64,000 nucleotides of DNA from assembly GCF_014750685.1 (NCBI RefSeq), contig NZ_JAAXGE010000003.1, positions 372,001-436,000 of the forward strand, read 5' to 3'. A model generated the notes under the pieces. That model saw nothing but the letters and a program-made list of their open reading frames with translations, was not told the DNA's origin and did not search any database. Shown piece by piece: positions 36,293 through 45,560 of the stretch. The DNA comes from Bacteroides sp. GM023. GTDB taxonomy: Bacteria; Bacteroidota; Bacteroidia; Bacteroidales; Bacteroidaceae. The translations under genes were made by a program, and so were the position numbers. Within the stretch, counting starts at the first letter, position 1. Each line of letters starts with the position of its first letter.

Positions 36293-36442
36293 GTTGTCTT
36301 TGCCACTATTTTATCTCTCCGGTAATGTGTTGATTTTAAATATAGGAGAGGAAAACTTTGCCTGAATATTCAGTTTATTGTTATTTTATCAGTAGAATAT
36401 GTGATTTGCTGTGCAATTGTAATTAAAATATTCCTATTTTGG

Positions 36443-36450
36443 TACTTTTG
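36443..36450 (+). promoter_or_regulatory. -7 promoter element of the ATP synthase operon
   Basis: TACTTTTG is a perfect TAnnTTTG. It leaves a long leader of about 260 nt before atpD. Confidence 0.65.
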
Positions 36451-36493
36451 TAGTTCTTCTTGGTCTAACAAGTGTTATCGAACAACAAATAAT

Positions 36494-36599
36494 GAAAAAG
36501 GATGAACAATCTCACGGATTTGTTTCTACATTTGTGCCGTTGTTTATATAACTATTTCTTTTGGTGATAGTTTGCCGGAAATAGAAAAAGGATGAACAA
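36494..36599 (+). repeat. Two 16-bp direct repeats in the atp leader
   Basis: GAAAAAGGATGAACAA occurs at 36494-36509 and again at 36584-36599, exactly 90 bases apart. The stretch 36301-36714 otherwise holds no gene. Confidence 0.85.
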
Positions 36600-36684
36600 A
36601 AATTGAACTTAGCTGTTTATTATAATAGTGAACAGGTAAAACGCGAAACGTTCCTTGCCATACTATTATTTTCAATAGGAATAG

Positions 36685-38232
<1,548 letters not shown>

Positions 38233-38244
38233 AAACATAGAGTG

Positions 38245-38490
38245 ATGAAAGAACTGCATTTGAGTATAGTATCGCCCGAGAAGAGCATATTTGACGGAGA
38301 TGTGAAGATTGTCACATTGCCGGGCACTATCGGGTCGTTTTCCATTCTTCCGGGGCATGCGCCCATCGTCTCGTCATTGAAAGCGGGTACGCTGAGTTAC
38401 ACGACGCTGGAAGGAGAGGAGCATACAATGGATATTCAGGGTGGTTTTGTCGAAATGAGTGACGGGACGGTTTCTGCCTGTATTTCCTGA
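38245..38490 (+). CDS. atpC: F1 ATP synthase epsilon subunit, short form
   Basis: 81 residues from ATG 38245. Only the N-terminal beta-sandwich is present (LHLSIVSPEKSIFDGDV ... LPGHAPIVSSLKAGTLSY). The C-terminal two-helix domain that inhibits ATP hydrolysis in E. coli (usual total about 130-140 residues) is absent. The stop is clean and no helical coding continues behind it in any frame I checked, so this looks like a genuine short epsilon. Hydrolysis control by epsilon must then differ. A small hairpin (38517-38532) lies in the 106-base gap to the next gene. Confidence 0.93.
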   Translation: MKELHLSIVSPEKSIFDGDVKIVTLPGTIGSFSILPGHAPIVSSLKAGTLSYTTLEGEEHTMDIQGGFVEMSDGTVSACIS

Positions 38491-38596
38491 CGGAAACGGG
38501 AACTTTCCACAGAAACTTCTCCGCACGGAGAAAGACATCACACAAGATTGAAAAAGACGAGATTAAATAAGTACAGAAGAAAAACACAGTGACATT

Positions 38597-39031
38597 ATGG
38601 TGAACATTAGTAAAACGAAACGGAACTTTATCGGTTTGCATACTTTATTTGCAATCTTAAGCGCGGCACTTGGGGCGGTTATTTTACACTTTGCTCTGCC
38701 CGGGCATTATTTCGGCGGATATCCGTTCATTCCGGTTTATTTCTATTTATTCGGTTTGTTTAGTATCTATATGTTTGACGCGTGCCGGCTGCACGCACCG
38801 CAGAGAATGTTACTGTTGTATATGGCGATAAAGATGGTAAAGATGATTCTTTCTATTATCCTGGTCTTGATTTATTGCCTTGCCGTACGCGAAGAAGCCA
38901 AAGCGTTTCTGCTTACGTTTATCTCGTTCTATTTGATATATCTGATATTCGAAACCTGGTTCTTCTTCTCCTTTGAAGTGAACCGGAAACTGAAGAAGAA
39001 AAATAAGAAGAAAAATGAAACAGTTGCATAA
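38597..39031 (+). CDS. Small membrane protein of the atp operon (AtpI-like position)
   Basis: 144 residues with four hydrophobic segments (about 14-33, 42-60, 70-95, 103-125) and a very basic tail (RKLKKKNKKKNE). It sits directly before atpB and overlaps it by 17 bases, the place of atpI in other operons, which encodes an assembly helper for the c-ring or Mg2+ uptake. I see no clear AtpI motif, so the name is by position only. Confidence 0.7.
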   Translation: MVNISKTKRNFIGLHTLFAILSAALGAVILHFALPGHYFGGYPFIPVYFYLFGLFSIYMFDACRLHAPQRMLLLYMAIKMVKMILSIILVLIYCLAVREEAKAFLLTFISFYLIYLIFETWFFFSFEVNRKLKKKNKKKNETVA

Positions 39032-40154
39032 CATAGTAGCTCCGTTGGTTCTGTTCTGCCTGATGATGGCGGTCGGCTTGCCTGTTCTTGCACAAGAACA
39101 GGCGGGGGAAGCGACTTCTCAAACGCAGGACGGGATTACTCCGAAAGAAGAAAAGGAGAACACGGTGGACGTGAAGGAAATCGTGTTCGGGCATATCGGC
39201 GACTCATACGAATGGCACATTACGACGTGGGGTAAGACGCAGATTATTATACCATTACCCATCATCGTTTATAGTGGTAGTACAGGTTGGCACGTGTTCC
39301 TTTCTTCCCGTCTCGAAGAGAATGGCGGTACGTATGAAGGACTCTCCATCGCTCCCGCAGGAAGTAAGTACGAAGGCAAATTGGTGGAATACGACGCGGC
39401 AGGTGAACAGGTTCGCCCCTGGGATATTTCTATTACGAAAGTGACGTTCGCTCTGCTGTTCAACAGCGTATTGCTGCTGGTTATCGTGTTGAGCGTGGCG
39501 CACTGGTACAGGAAACGTCCGCAAGGAGCCAAAGCGCCGGGTGGATTTATCGGATTTATGGAGATGTTCATCATGATGGTGAACGACGACATCATCAAGA
39601 GTTGTGTCGGCCCGAATTACCGGAAGTTTGCCCCGTATCTGCTGACAGCGTTCTTTTTTATCTTTATCAATAATATGATGGGATTGATTCCGCTCTTCCC
39701 CGGAGGTGCGAACGTGACGGGAAATATCGCTATTACGATGGTACTTGCGATATGTACATTCCTGGCAGTGAATATCTTCGGAACGAAGCATTATTGGAAA
39801 GATATCTTTTGGCCGGATGTGCCCTGGTGGCTGAAAGTGCCGGTGCCGATGATGCCGTTCATCGAGTTCTTCGGAATCTTTACGAAACCGTTTGCCTTGA
39901 TGATTCGTCTTTTCGCCAATATGCTGGCGGGACACATGGCAATGCTAGTGCTCACTTGTCTGATATTCATCTCGGCAAGCATGGGGCCTGCGCTGAACGG
40001 CACGCTGACAGTGGCTTCCGTATTGTTCAACATCTTTATGAATGCGCTTGAACTATTGGTTGCTTTCATCCAGGCTTACGTATTTACCATGTTGTCGGCA
40101 GTGTTTATCGGACTGGCACAGGAAGGAGCCAAGGTCAAAGCAGAAGAGAAATAA
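39015..40154 (+). CDS. atpB: Fo ATP synthase subunit a
   Basis: 379 residues, over 100 more than E. coli. The extra part is N-terminal: a signal peptide (about 1-26, VGLPVLAQ) and a periplasmic region up to about 140. The membrane domain (about 141-375) has KPFALMIRLFANMLAGH with the essential Arg298 facing the c-ring, and the C-terminal NALELLVAFIQAYVFTML with the conserved Glu, Gln and Tyr. The long N-terminal part is seen in many Bacteroidetes. Overlaps the upstream membrane protein by 17 bases, so they are translationally coupled. Confidence 0.95.
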   Translation: MKQLHNIVAPLVLFCLMMAVGLPVLAQEQAGEATSQTQDGITPKEEKENTVDVKEIVFGHIGDSYEWHITTWGKTQIIIPLPIIVYSGSTGWHVFLSSRLEENGGTYEGLSIAPAGSKYEGKLVEYDAAGEQVRPWDISITKVTFALLFNSVLLLVIVLSVAHWYRKRPQGAKAPGGFIGFMEMFIMMVNDDIIKSCVGPNYRKFAPYLLTAFFFIFINNMMGLIPLFPGGANVTGNIAITMVLAICTFLAVNIFGTKHYWKDIFWPDVPWWLKVPVPMMPFIEFFGIFTKPFALMIRLFANMLAGHMAMLVLTCLIFISASMGPALNGTLTVASVLFNIFMNALELLVAFIQAYVFTMLSAVFIGLAQEGAKVKAEEK

Positions 40155-40177
40155 ATAATAAACAAGAGAAAATATAA

Positions 40178-40456
<279 letters not shown>

Positions 40457-40460
40457 GCCT

Positions 40461-40964
40461 ATGTCATTACTATTACCTGATAGTGGCCTGTTGTTCTGGA
40501 TGTTCCTCTCATTCGGGATTGTGTTCGTGATATTGGCAAAATACGGCTTCCCCGTCATCATCAAGATGGTGGAAGGCCGTAAGACCTATATCGACCAGTC
40601 CTTGGAGGTGGCGAGGGAAGCCAATGCGCAGTTGTCCAAGCTGAAAGCGGAAGGCGACGCATTGGTGGCTGCTGCCAACAAGGAACAGGGACGCATCTTG
40701 AAGGAAGCAATGGAAGAACGTGACAAGATTGTTCACGAGGCCCGCAAGCAAGCCGAGATAGCCGCACAAAAGGAACTGGATGCGGTGAAACAACAAATCC
40801 AGATTGAGAAGGACGAAGCTATCCGCGACATACGTCGCCAGGTGGCTGTTCTTTCGGTCGACATCGCCGAGAAGGTGCTCCGCAAGAATCTTGCGGACAA
40901 AGATGCGCAGATGGGCATGATTGACCGGATGCTGGATGAAGTATTAACCCCGAATAAGAACTAA
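40461..40964 (+). CDS. atpF: Fo ATP synthase subunit b
   Basis: 167 residues: one N-terminal membrane helix (about 8-28, [23 protein letters not shown]) then a long charged helix (about 33-150) with the heptad-like pattern of the peripheral stalk. Starts 4 bases after atpE. Only one b-type gene is present, so the stalk should be a homodimer. Confidence 0.96.
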   Translation: MSLLLPDSGLLFWMFLSFGIVFVILAKYGFPVIIKMVEGRKTYIDQSLEVAREANAQLSKLKAEGDALVAAANKEQGRILKEAMEERDKIVHEARKQAEIAAQKELDAVKQQIQIEKDEAIRDIRRQVAVLSVDIAEKVLRKNLADKDAQMGMIDRMLDEVLTPNKN

Positions 40965-40969
40965 GGAAG

Positions 40970-41530
40970 ATGGAAGTCGGAATACTCTCAATGCGTTACG
41001 CAAAAGCGATGATTGAATACGCGCAGGAAAAAGGTTTGGAGGACAGGATATACCAGGAGTTTATGACTCTGGCTTATTGCTTCCGTGCCCAGCCCGGGTT
41101 GCGTGAAACGCTTGAAAATCCTGTCGTCACGACGAAGGAGAAATTGGCGCTGGTCTGTACCGCTGCCGATGGTGACGGTAAGTCAACGAGGGAGTTTGTC
41201 CGTTTCATCACTTTGGTATTGAGAAACAGGCGTGAGGGCTATCTGCAATTTATCAGCCTGATGTATATGGACCTTTACCGGAAACTGAAACATATCGGCA
41301 CAGGCAGGCTGATTACGGCCGTGCCTGTCGATAAGGAGACGGAAGACCGGATTCGCTCTGCTGCCACGCATATCCTGCACGCCCAAGTGGAACTGGAAAC
41401 GGTGGTAGACCCGTCTATCGACGGTGGATTTATCTTCGATATCAACGACTACCGGCTGGACGCGAGCGTTGCCACGCAGTTGAAGCGAGTGAAACAACAA
41501 TTTATTGATAAGAATAGGAGAATTGTATAA
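40970..41530 (+). CDS. atpH: F1 ATP synthase delta subunit
   Basis: 186 residues. N-terminal helical domain [18 protein letters not shown] and C-terminal [31 protein letters not shown], the OSCP/delta signature. Links the b stalk to the top of the alpha3beta3 head. Its stop codon shares one base with the atpA start (TAATG), so the two are tightly coupled. Confidence 0.95.
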   Translation: MEVGILSMRYAKAMIEYAQEKGLEDRIYQEFMTLAYCFRAQPGLRETLENPVVTTKEKLALVCTAADGDGKSTREFVRFITLVLRNRREGYLQFISLMYMDLYRKLKHIGTGRLITAVPVDKETEDRIRSAATHILHAQVELETVVDPSIDGGFIFDINDYRLDASVATQLKRVKQQFIDKNRRIV

Positions 41531-43113
41531 TGTCTGAAAATATAAGAGTAAGCGAAGTATCGGATATATTGCGCAAGCAGCTCGAAGGAATCAACGCCAA
41601 TGTGCAACTTGACGAAATCGGTACGGTGCTCCAGGTGAGCGACGGCGTTGTCCGTATCTATGGACTGCGGAATGCCGAAGCGAATGAACTGCTTGAGTTT
41701 GACAATGGTATCAAAGCAATCGTGATGAACCTCGAAGAGGACAACGTAGGTGCTGTGTTACTGGGGCCAACGGACAGAATCAAAGAGGGATTTATCGTGA
41801 AGCGTACCAAGCGTATCGCCTCTATCCGTGTGGGAGAGGGGATGTTGGGACGTGTCATCGACCCGCTGGGCGAACCGCTCGACGGTAAAGGACTGGTTGG
41901 CGGTGACCTGTATGATATGCCGTTGGAACGGAAAGCTCCGGGAGTTATCTTCCGTCAGCCGGTAAACCAGCCATTGCAGACCGGATTGAAGGCTGTGGAT
42001 GCCATGATTCCTATCGGCCGCGGACAGCGTGAGTTGATTATCGGTGACCGTCAGACAGGAAAGACCTCTATCGCGATTGACACGATTATCAACCAGCGTA
42101 ATAACTTCCTGGCGGGTGACCCTGTATATTGTATCTATGTGGCTATCGGTCAGAAGGGTTCTACTGTTGCTTCTATCGTGAATACGCTTCGCGAGTACGG
42201 CGCGCTGGACTACACGATTGTAGTTGCCGCCACGGCGGGTGACCCGGCTGCCTTGCAGTATTATGCACCGTTTGCGGGTGCCGCCATCGGTGAGTATTTC
42301 CGTGATACCGGTCGTCATGCATTGGTTGTCTATGATGACCTTTCCAAGCAAGCGGTAGCTTATCGTGAGGTTTCTTTGATTCTTCGTCGTCCGTCGGGAC
42401 GTGAAGCATACCCGGGTGATATTTTCTACCTGCACTCCCGTCTGTTGGAGCGTGCGGCAAAGATTATCAGCCAGGAAGAAGTGGCGCGCGAAATGAACGA
42501 CTTGCCGGACAGCTTGAAAGACATCGTCAAAGGTGGTGGTTCTCTCACCGCACTGCCTATCATCGAAACGCAAGCAGGTGACGTCTCGGCCTATATCCCC
42601 ACGAACGTGATTTCTATCACCGACGGACAGATATTCCTCGAAACTGACTTGTTTAACCAGGGTGTACGTCCTGCCATCAACGTCGGTATCTCGGTATCCC
42701 GTGTAGGTGGTAACGCACAGATTAAGGCGATGAAGAAGGTTGCCGGAACATTGAAGATGGACCAGGCGCAATATCGCGAACTGGAAGCTTTCTCCAAGTT
42801 CAGCAGTGATATGGACCCGATTACCGCCCTGACCATAGACAAGGGACGCAAGAATGCCCAACTGTTGATTCAACCTCAATACAGCCCGATGCCCGTAGAG
42901 CAGCAGATTGCTATTCTCTACTGTGGTACGCACGGACTTCTCCGTAATGTCCCATTGGATAAGGTGCAGGACTTTGAACGCAGCTTCATCGAATCTCTGC
43001 AACTGAATCACCAGCAGGATGTATTGGATGTCTTAAGGACGGGTGTTATCGATGATAGTGTAACGAACGCCATCGAAGAGACTGCCGCCATGGTTGCGAA
43101 ACAGTACTTATAG
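41530..43113 (+). CDS. atpA: F1 ATP synthase alpha subunit
   Basis: 527 residues. P-loop [13 protein letters not shown] (about 170-182), the [29 protein letters not shown] block, and the C-terminal helical domain. Non-catalytic nucleotide-binding subunit. The stop codon (43111-43113) is directly followed by the left end of a 224-bp inverted-repeat element that separates it from atpG. Confidence 0.98.
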   Translation: MSENIRVSEVSDILRKQLEGINANVQLDEIGTVLQVSDGVVRIYGLRNAEANELLEFDNGIKAIVMNLEEDNVGAVLLGPTDRIKEGFIVKRTKRIASIRVGEGMLGRVIDPLGEPLDGKGLVGGDLYDMPLERKAPGVIFRQPVNQPLQTGLKAVDAMIPIGRGQRELIIGDRQTGKTSIAIDTIINQRNNFLAGDPVYCIYVAIGQKGSTVASIVNTLREYGALDYTIVVAATAGDPAALQYYAPFAGAAIGEYFRDTGRHALVVYDDLSKQAVAYREVSLILRRPSGREAYPGDIFYLHSRLLERAAKIISQEEVAREMNDLPDSLKDIVKGGGSLTALPIIETQAGDVSAYIPTNVISITDGQIFLETDLFNQGVRPAINVGISVSRVGGNAQIKAMKKVAGTLKMDQAQYRELEAFSKFSSDMDPITALTIDKGRKNAQLLIQPQYSPMPVEQQIAILYCGTHGLLRNVPLDKVQDFERSFIESLQLNHQQDVLDVLRTGVIDDSVTNAIEETAAMVAKQYL

Positions 43114-43337
43114 AAATGAATAATGAAGAATTAAGAATGAGGAATTGACTGCATTATAAAGGCATGATCGTATTATAAAGGAATTGCCGGTATTATACCT
43201 ATAAAAGTATTGACCGTAATTATAATCGTATTGTCGTCCACCATCTTATTCTTCATCATCTGTACAGGATTTTATTATTAATTAGTTGACTGTACGGTAT
43301 AGTAAATTCTTCATTCTTAGTTTTTCATTTTTAATTT
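43114..43337. mobile_element. MITE-like element between atpA and atpG
   Basis: The left end (43114-43146) and right end (43305-43337) are 33-bp terminal inverted repeats, matching at 28 of 33 positions; inner core TAAGAATGAGGAATT / AATTCTTCATTCTTA. The interior contains short AT-rich direct repeats (ATTATAAAGG twice near 43154 and 43176) and no ORF. No transposase. It begins at the base after the atpA stop. No clear target-site duplication is visible. Confidence 0.6.
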
Positions 43338-43345
43338 AAAAAGTT

Positions 43346-44242
43346 ATGGCTTCACTGAAAGAAGTAAAAACCAGAATAAATTCGGTAAAAAGTACCCGAA
43401 AAATCACTTCAGCAATGAAGATGGTGGCTTCTGCCAAATTACACAAGGCACAAGGAGCCATTGAGAATATGCTGCCTTATCAGAGGAAGTTGAACAAGAT
43501 TCTGACTAATTTCCTAAGCGCAGACCTTCCTATCGAGTCTCCTTATGTGAAAGAACGCGAAGTGAAGCGTGTTGCCATTGTCGCTTTTTCCTCGAACACC
43601 TCTCTATGTGGTGCTTTCAACGCCAACGTCATCAAAATGTTATTGCAAACGGTTGGCGAATATCGCACCCTGGGCCAGGATAACATCTTGATTTTCCCAG
43701 TAGGCAAGAAGGTGGATGAAGCCGTGAAACGCATGGGTTTCCAACCACAGGAAACTTCTCCAACGCTCTCCGACAAACCGACGTATCAGGAAGCCGCCGA
43801 CCTGGCTCACCACCTGATGCAAATGTATGTATCCGGCGAAGTGGACCGTGTAGAGGTTATCTATCACCACTTCAAATCTATGGGCTTGCAGATTCTTCTC
43901 CGTGAAACGTATCTCCCCATCGACCTGACGCATATCATAGATGAGGAGGAGCAAAAGAACAAGGAGGAAGTGGAAGACCATGAAATAGCGAACGACTATA
44001 TCATCGAACCCAACGCCGAAGAACTGACTGCCAACCTTATCCCGACTGTATTGAGCCAGAAGTTATTTACGGCTGCCGTAGATTCGAATACTTCGGAGCA
44101 CGCTGCGCGTACATTGGCTATGCAGGTAGCTACGGATAATGCGAATGAGTTAATTCAGGATTTGACGAAGCAGTACAATAAGAGTCGTCAACAGGCGATT
44201 ACAAACGAGTTGCTGGATATTGTTGGGGGCTCTATGAAATGA
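43346..44242 (+). CDS. atpG: F1 ATP synthase gamma subunit
   Basis: 298 residues. N-terminal helix MASLKEVKTRINSVKSTRKITSAMKMVASAKL and C-terminal helix EHAARTLAMQVATDNANELIQDLTKQYNKSRQQAITNELLDIVGG form the rotating shaft, both strongly conserved. An acidic insert DEEEQKNKEEVEDHEIANDY lies at about 199-218, beyond the E. coli pattern. Separated from atpA by 232 bases, most of it the inverted-repeat element, so its expression may be partly uncoupled from the rest of the operon. Confidence 0.97.
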   Translation: MASLKEVKTRINSVKSTRKITSAMKMVASAKLHKAQGAIENMLPYQRKLNKILTNFLSADLPIESPYVKEREVKRVAIVAFSSNTSLCGAFNANVIKMLLQTVGEYRTLGQDNILIFPVGKKVDEAVKRMGFQPQETSPTLSDKPTYQEAADLAHHLMQMYVSGEVDRVEVIYHHFKSMGLQILLRETYLPIDLTHIIDEEEQKNKEEVEDHEIANDYIIEPNAEELTANLIPTVLSQKLFTAAVDSNTSEHAARTLAMQVATDNANELIQDLTKQYNKSRQQAITNELLDIVGGSMK

Positions 44243-44257
44243 TGTCTTGGGGGATGT

Positions 44258-44430
44258 TCTTTTCTTTTGTCTTGAAACAAAAGAAAGAACCAAAGAAAAA
44301 TTCAAGGCTGACTTTTTTCTCCTACTCGTTCCCTTCACTGCGCTAAAGGGCAGAAACTCGCCTCGCTCAAACAGTCTGCCCTTCTTAACGCTTCGTTCCG
44401 GTCTCTCGCTTAACGGAGAAAAAAGTAGGC
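44258..44430. repeat. Interspersed palindromic repeat downstream of atpG
   Basis: Contains stem GTTCTTTTCTTTTGT with its complement near 44275-44290, the block AAAGAACCAAAGAAAAATTCAAGGCTG-like, and stem AAGGGCAGA (44346-44354) with TCTGCCCTT (44375-44383). A related copy in opposite orientation begins near 45467. From 44431 to 44580 there are only degenerate TTGCTTGCTATT-like repeats and no gene. Confidence 0.6.
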
Positions 44431-44581
44431 CGGGAACCCATTCGGTGTGCTCGTTGCTTGCTATTCGGTGATGGATGTTTGTTAATAGCTGTATATTGCT
44501 TGCTATTAGTTGCTTTCTGCTCGTTGATAGTTATCGTTTGTTACTATTCGTTGATGGCTGTTGTGAGAGAGTTAATATATT

Positions 44582-44646
44582 TATCAAAAAGGGATTGAGG
44601 TTGAATCTAAGATTTATTCTGGTTCAACCTCAATCTCTTTTTGATA
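44582..44646. terminator. Long hairpin between atpG and DoxX gene
   Basis: 24-base arms (44582-44605 and 44623-44646) pair with one mismatch around a 17-base loop. A run of T lies within the right arm. It is 340 bases from atpG, so it is more likely a barrier before the DoxX gene than a close operon terminator. Confidence 0.7.
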
Positions 44647-44805
44647 TGGCGGGTAGGTATTATTGTATAATCATTAGTCTATTTTTCACTACATATGCAT
44701 TTTACCGGAACATATGATTGCTTTCTTTCGTTTTATAAGTAGAAGTCTTTTTTGGCTTTAAAACTATTGGCTTTTTTTATTATACATCATTGTAATATTC
44801 TTAAT

Positions 44806-45237
44806 ATGACTAAGAAAATAGATTATATCTCCTTGTTTGCCCGCTTTGCCATTGCTTTAGGTTTTTTGTCTGCTGTTGCAGACCGTTTAGGGTTATGGAC
44901 TCCGTTATTGGGAAGTGAAAATGTTGTTTGGGGTAATATGGATAGTTTTACTGCATACACTGGTGTCTTATTACCGTGGATTCCTCAGTTCTTAATACCA
45001 CTATTTGCATGGGCTGCTACAATAGCAGAAACTGTTTTGGGAATACTACTATTAATTGGTTTCCAAAAACGTTTGGTCTCCCTTCTTAGCGGTATTCTAC
45101 TGTTGACATTTGCATTTGCCATGGTGTTTTCCCTAAATGTAAAAGCCCCCTTCGATTATAGCGTATTTGCCGCTGCCGCGTGTGCTTTCTTACTATATAA
45201 AGAAAGCGAACCAGTAACCCCTAAAGCAGATTCATAA
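44806..45237 (+). CDS. DoxX-family membrane protein
   Basis: 143 residues from ATG 44806 (MTKKIDYISLFARFAIALGFLSAVADRLGLW), with four hydrophobic segments. The pattern ARFAIALGFLSAVADRLG and the later AETVLGILLLIGFQKRLVSLLSGILLLTF belong to the DoxX/MauE-like family of quinone- or redox-linked small membrane proteins. The function of this copy is unknown. An upstream TTG extension is rejected because it adds an unrelated segment. It lies between two inverted copies of an intergenic repeat. Confidence 0.8.
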   Translation: MTKKIDYISLFARFAIALGFLSAVADRLGLWTPLLGSENVVWGNMDSFTAYTGVLLPWIPQFLIPLFAWAATIAETVLGILLLIGFQKRLVSLLSGILLLTFAFAMVFSLNVKAPFDYSVFAAAACAFLLYKESEPVTPKADS

Positions 45238-45438
45238 TTATTACAACTACCAAACAGTTGCACCGAATTATTCAGCCCTTCCCGCAAGGAACTACTTACA
45301 TATCATTGACTTAATGCCACAAGGATTTACACATCGCATTAACTTACACTATTCATGTGCAACATCGCATATATCCTCAAAAATTATCCATATTGACATC
45401 ATATATATTGGCTTACATCCCGAATGGTTTCCCGGCCT

Positions 45439-45528
45439 CGTTTTTCCGGCGCTTGACGCCGGAAAAACGCAGCCTTGATTCTTTCTTTTTGGTTCTTTTT
45501 CTTTCGTATCAAGACGAAAGAAAAAGAA
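45439..45528. repeat. Two perfect hairpins, inverted copy of the post-atpG repeat
   Basis: Stem 1: 13-base arms 45439-45451 and 45457-45469 (CGTTTTTCCGGCG type). Stem 2: 15-base arms 45493-45507 and 45514-45528. The block between them reads CAGCCTTGATTCTTTC, the reverse complement of the CAAGGCTG block near 44304. The interval 45238-45438 holds no gene that I can see. Confidence 0.7.
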
Positions 45529-45535
45529 TATTAGC

Positions 45536-45543
45536 TACCTTTG
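45536..45543 (+). promoter_or_regulatory. -7 promoter element of the helicase gene
   Basis: TACCTTTG fits TAnnTTTG and lies 18 bases before the ATG at 45561. It argues against the longer N-terminus that would begin at 45357. Confidence 0.7.
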
Positions 45544-45560
45544 TTGAAAATTTGAAGCAC

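Noticed and set aside
41758..43011. 417-codon open frame antisense to atpA
   Set aside because: Shadow of strong codon bias in a conserved gene; no promoter, signal or recognisable domain.
44247..44717. Small ORFs in the atpG-DoxX gap
   Set aside because: They fall in palindromic and degenerate repeats and through a long hairpin; the encoded sequences look random.
45357..45560. 68-residue N-terminal extension of the helicase
   Set aside because: It crosses hairpin repeats and the -7 box at 45536-45543; the ATG at 45561 begins the conserved protein.
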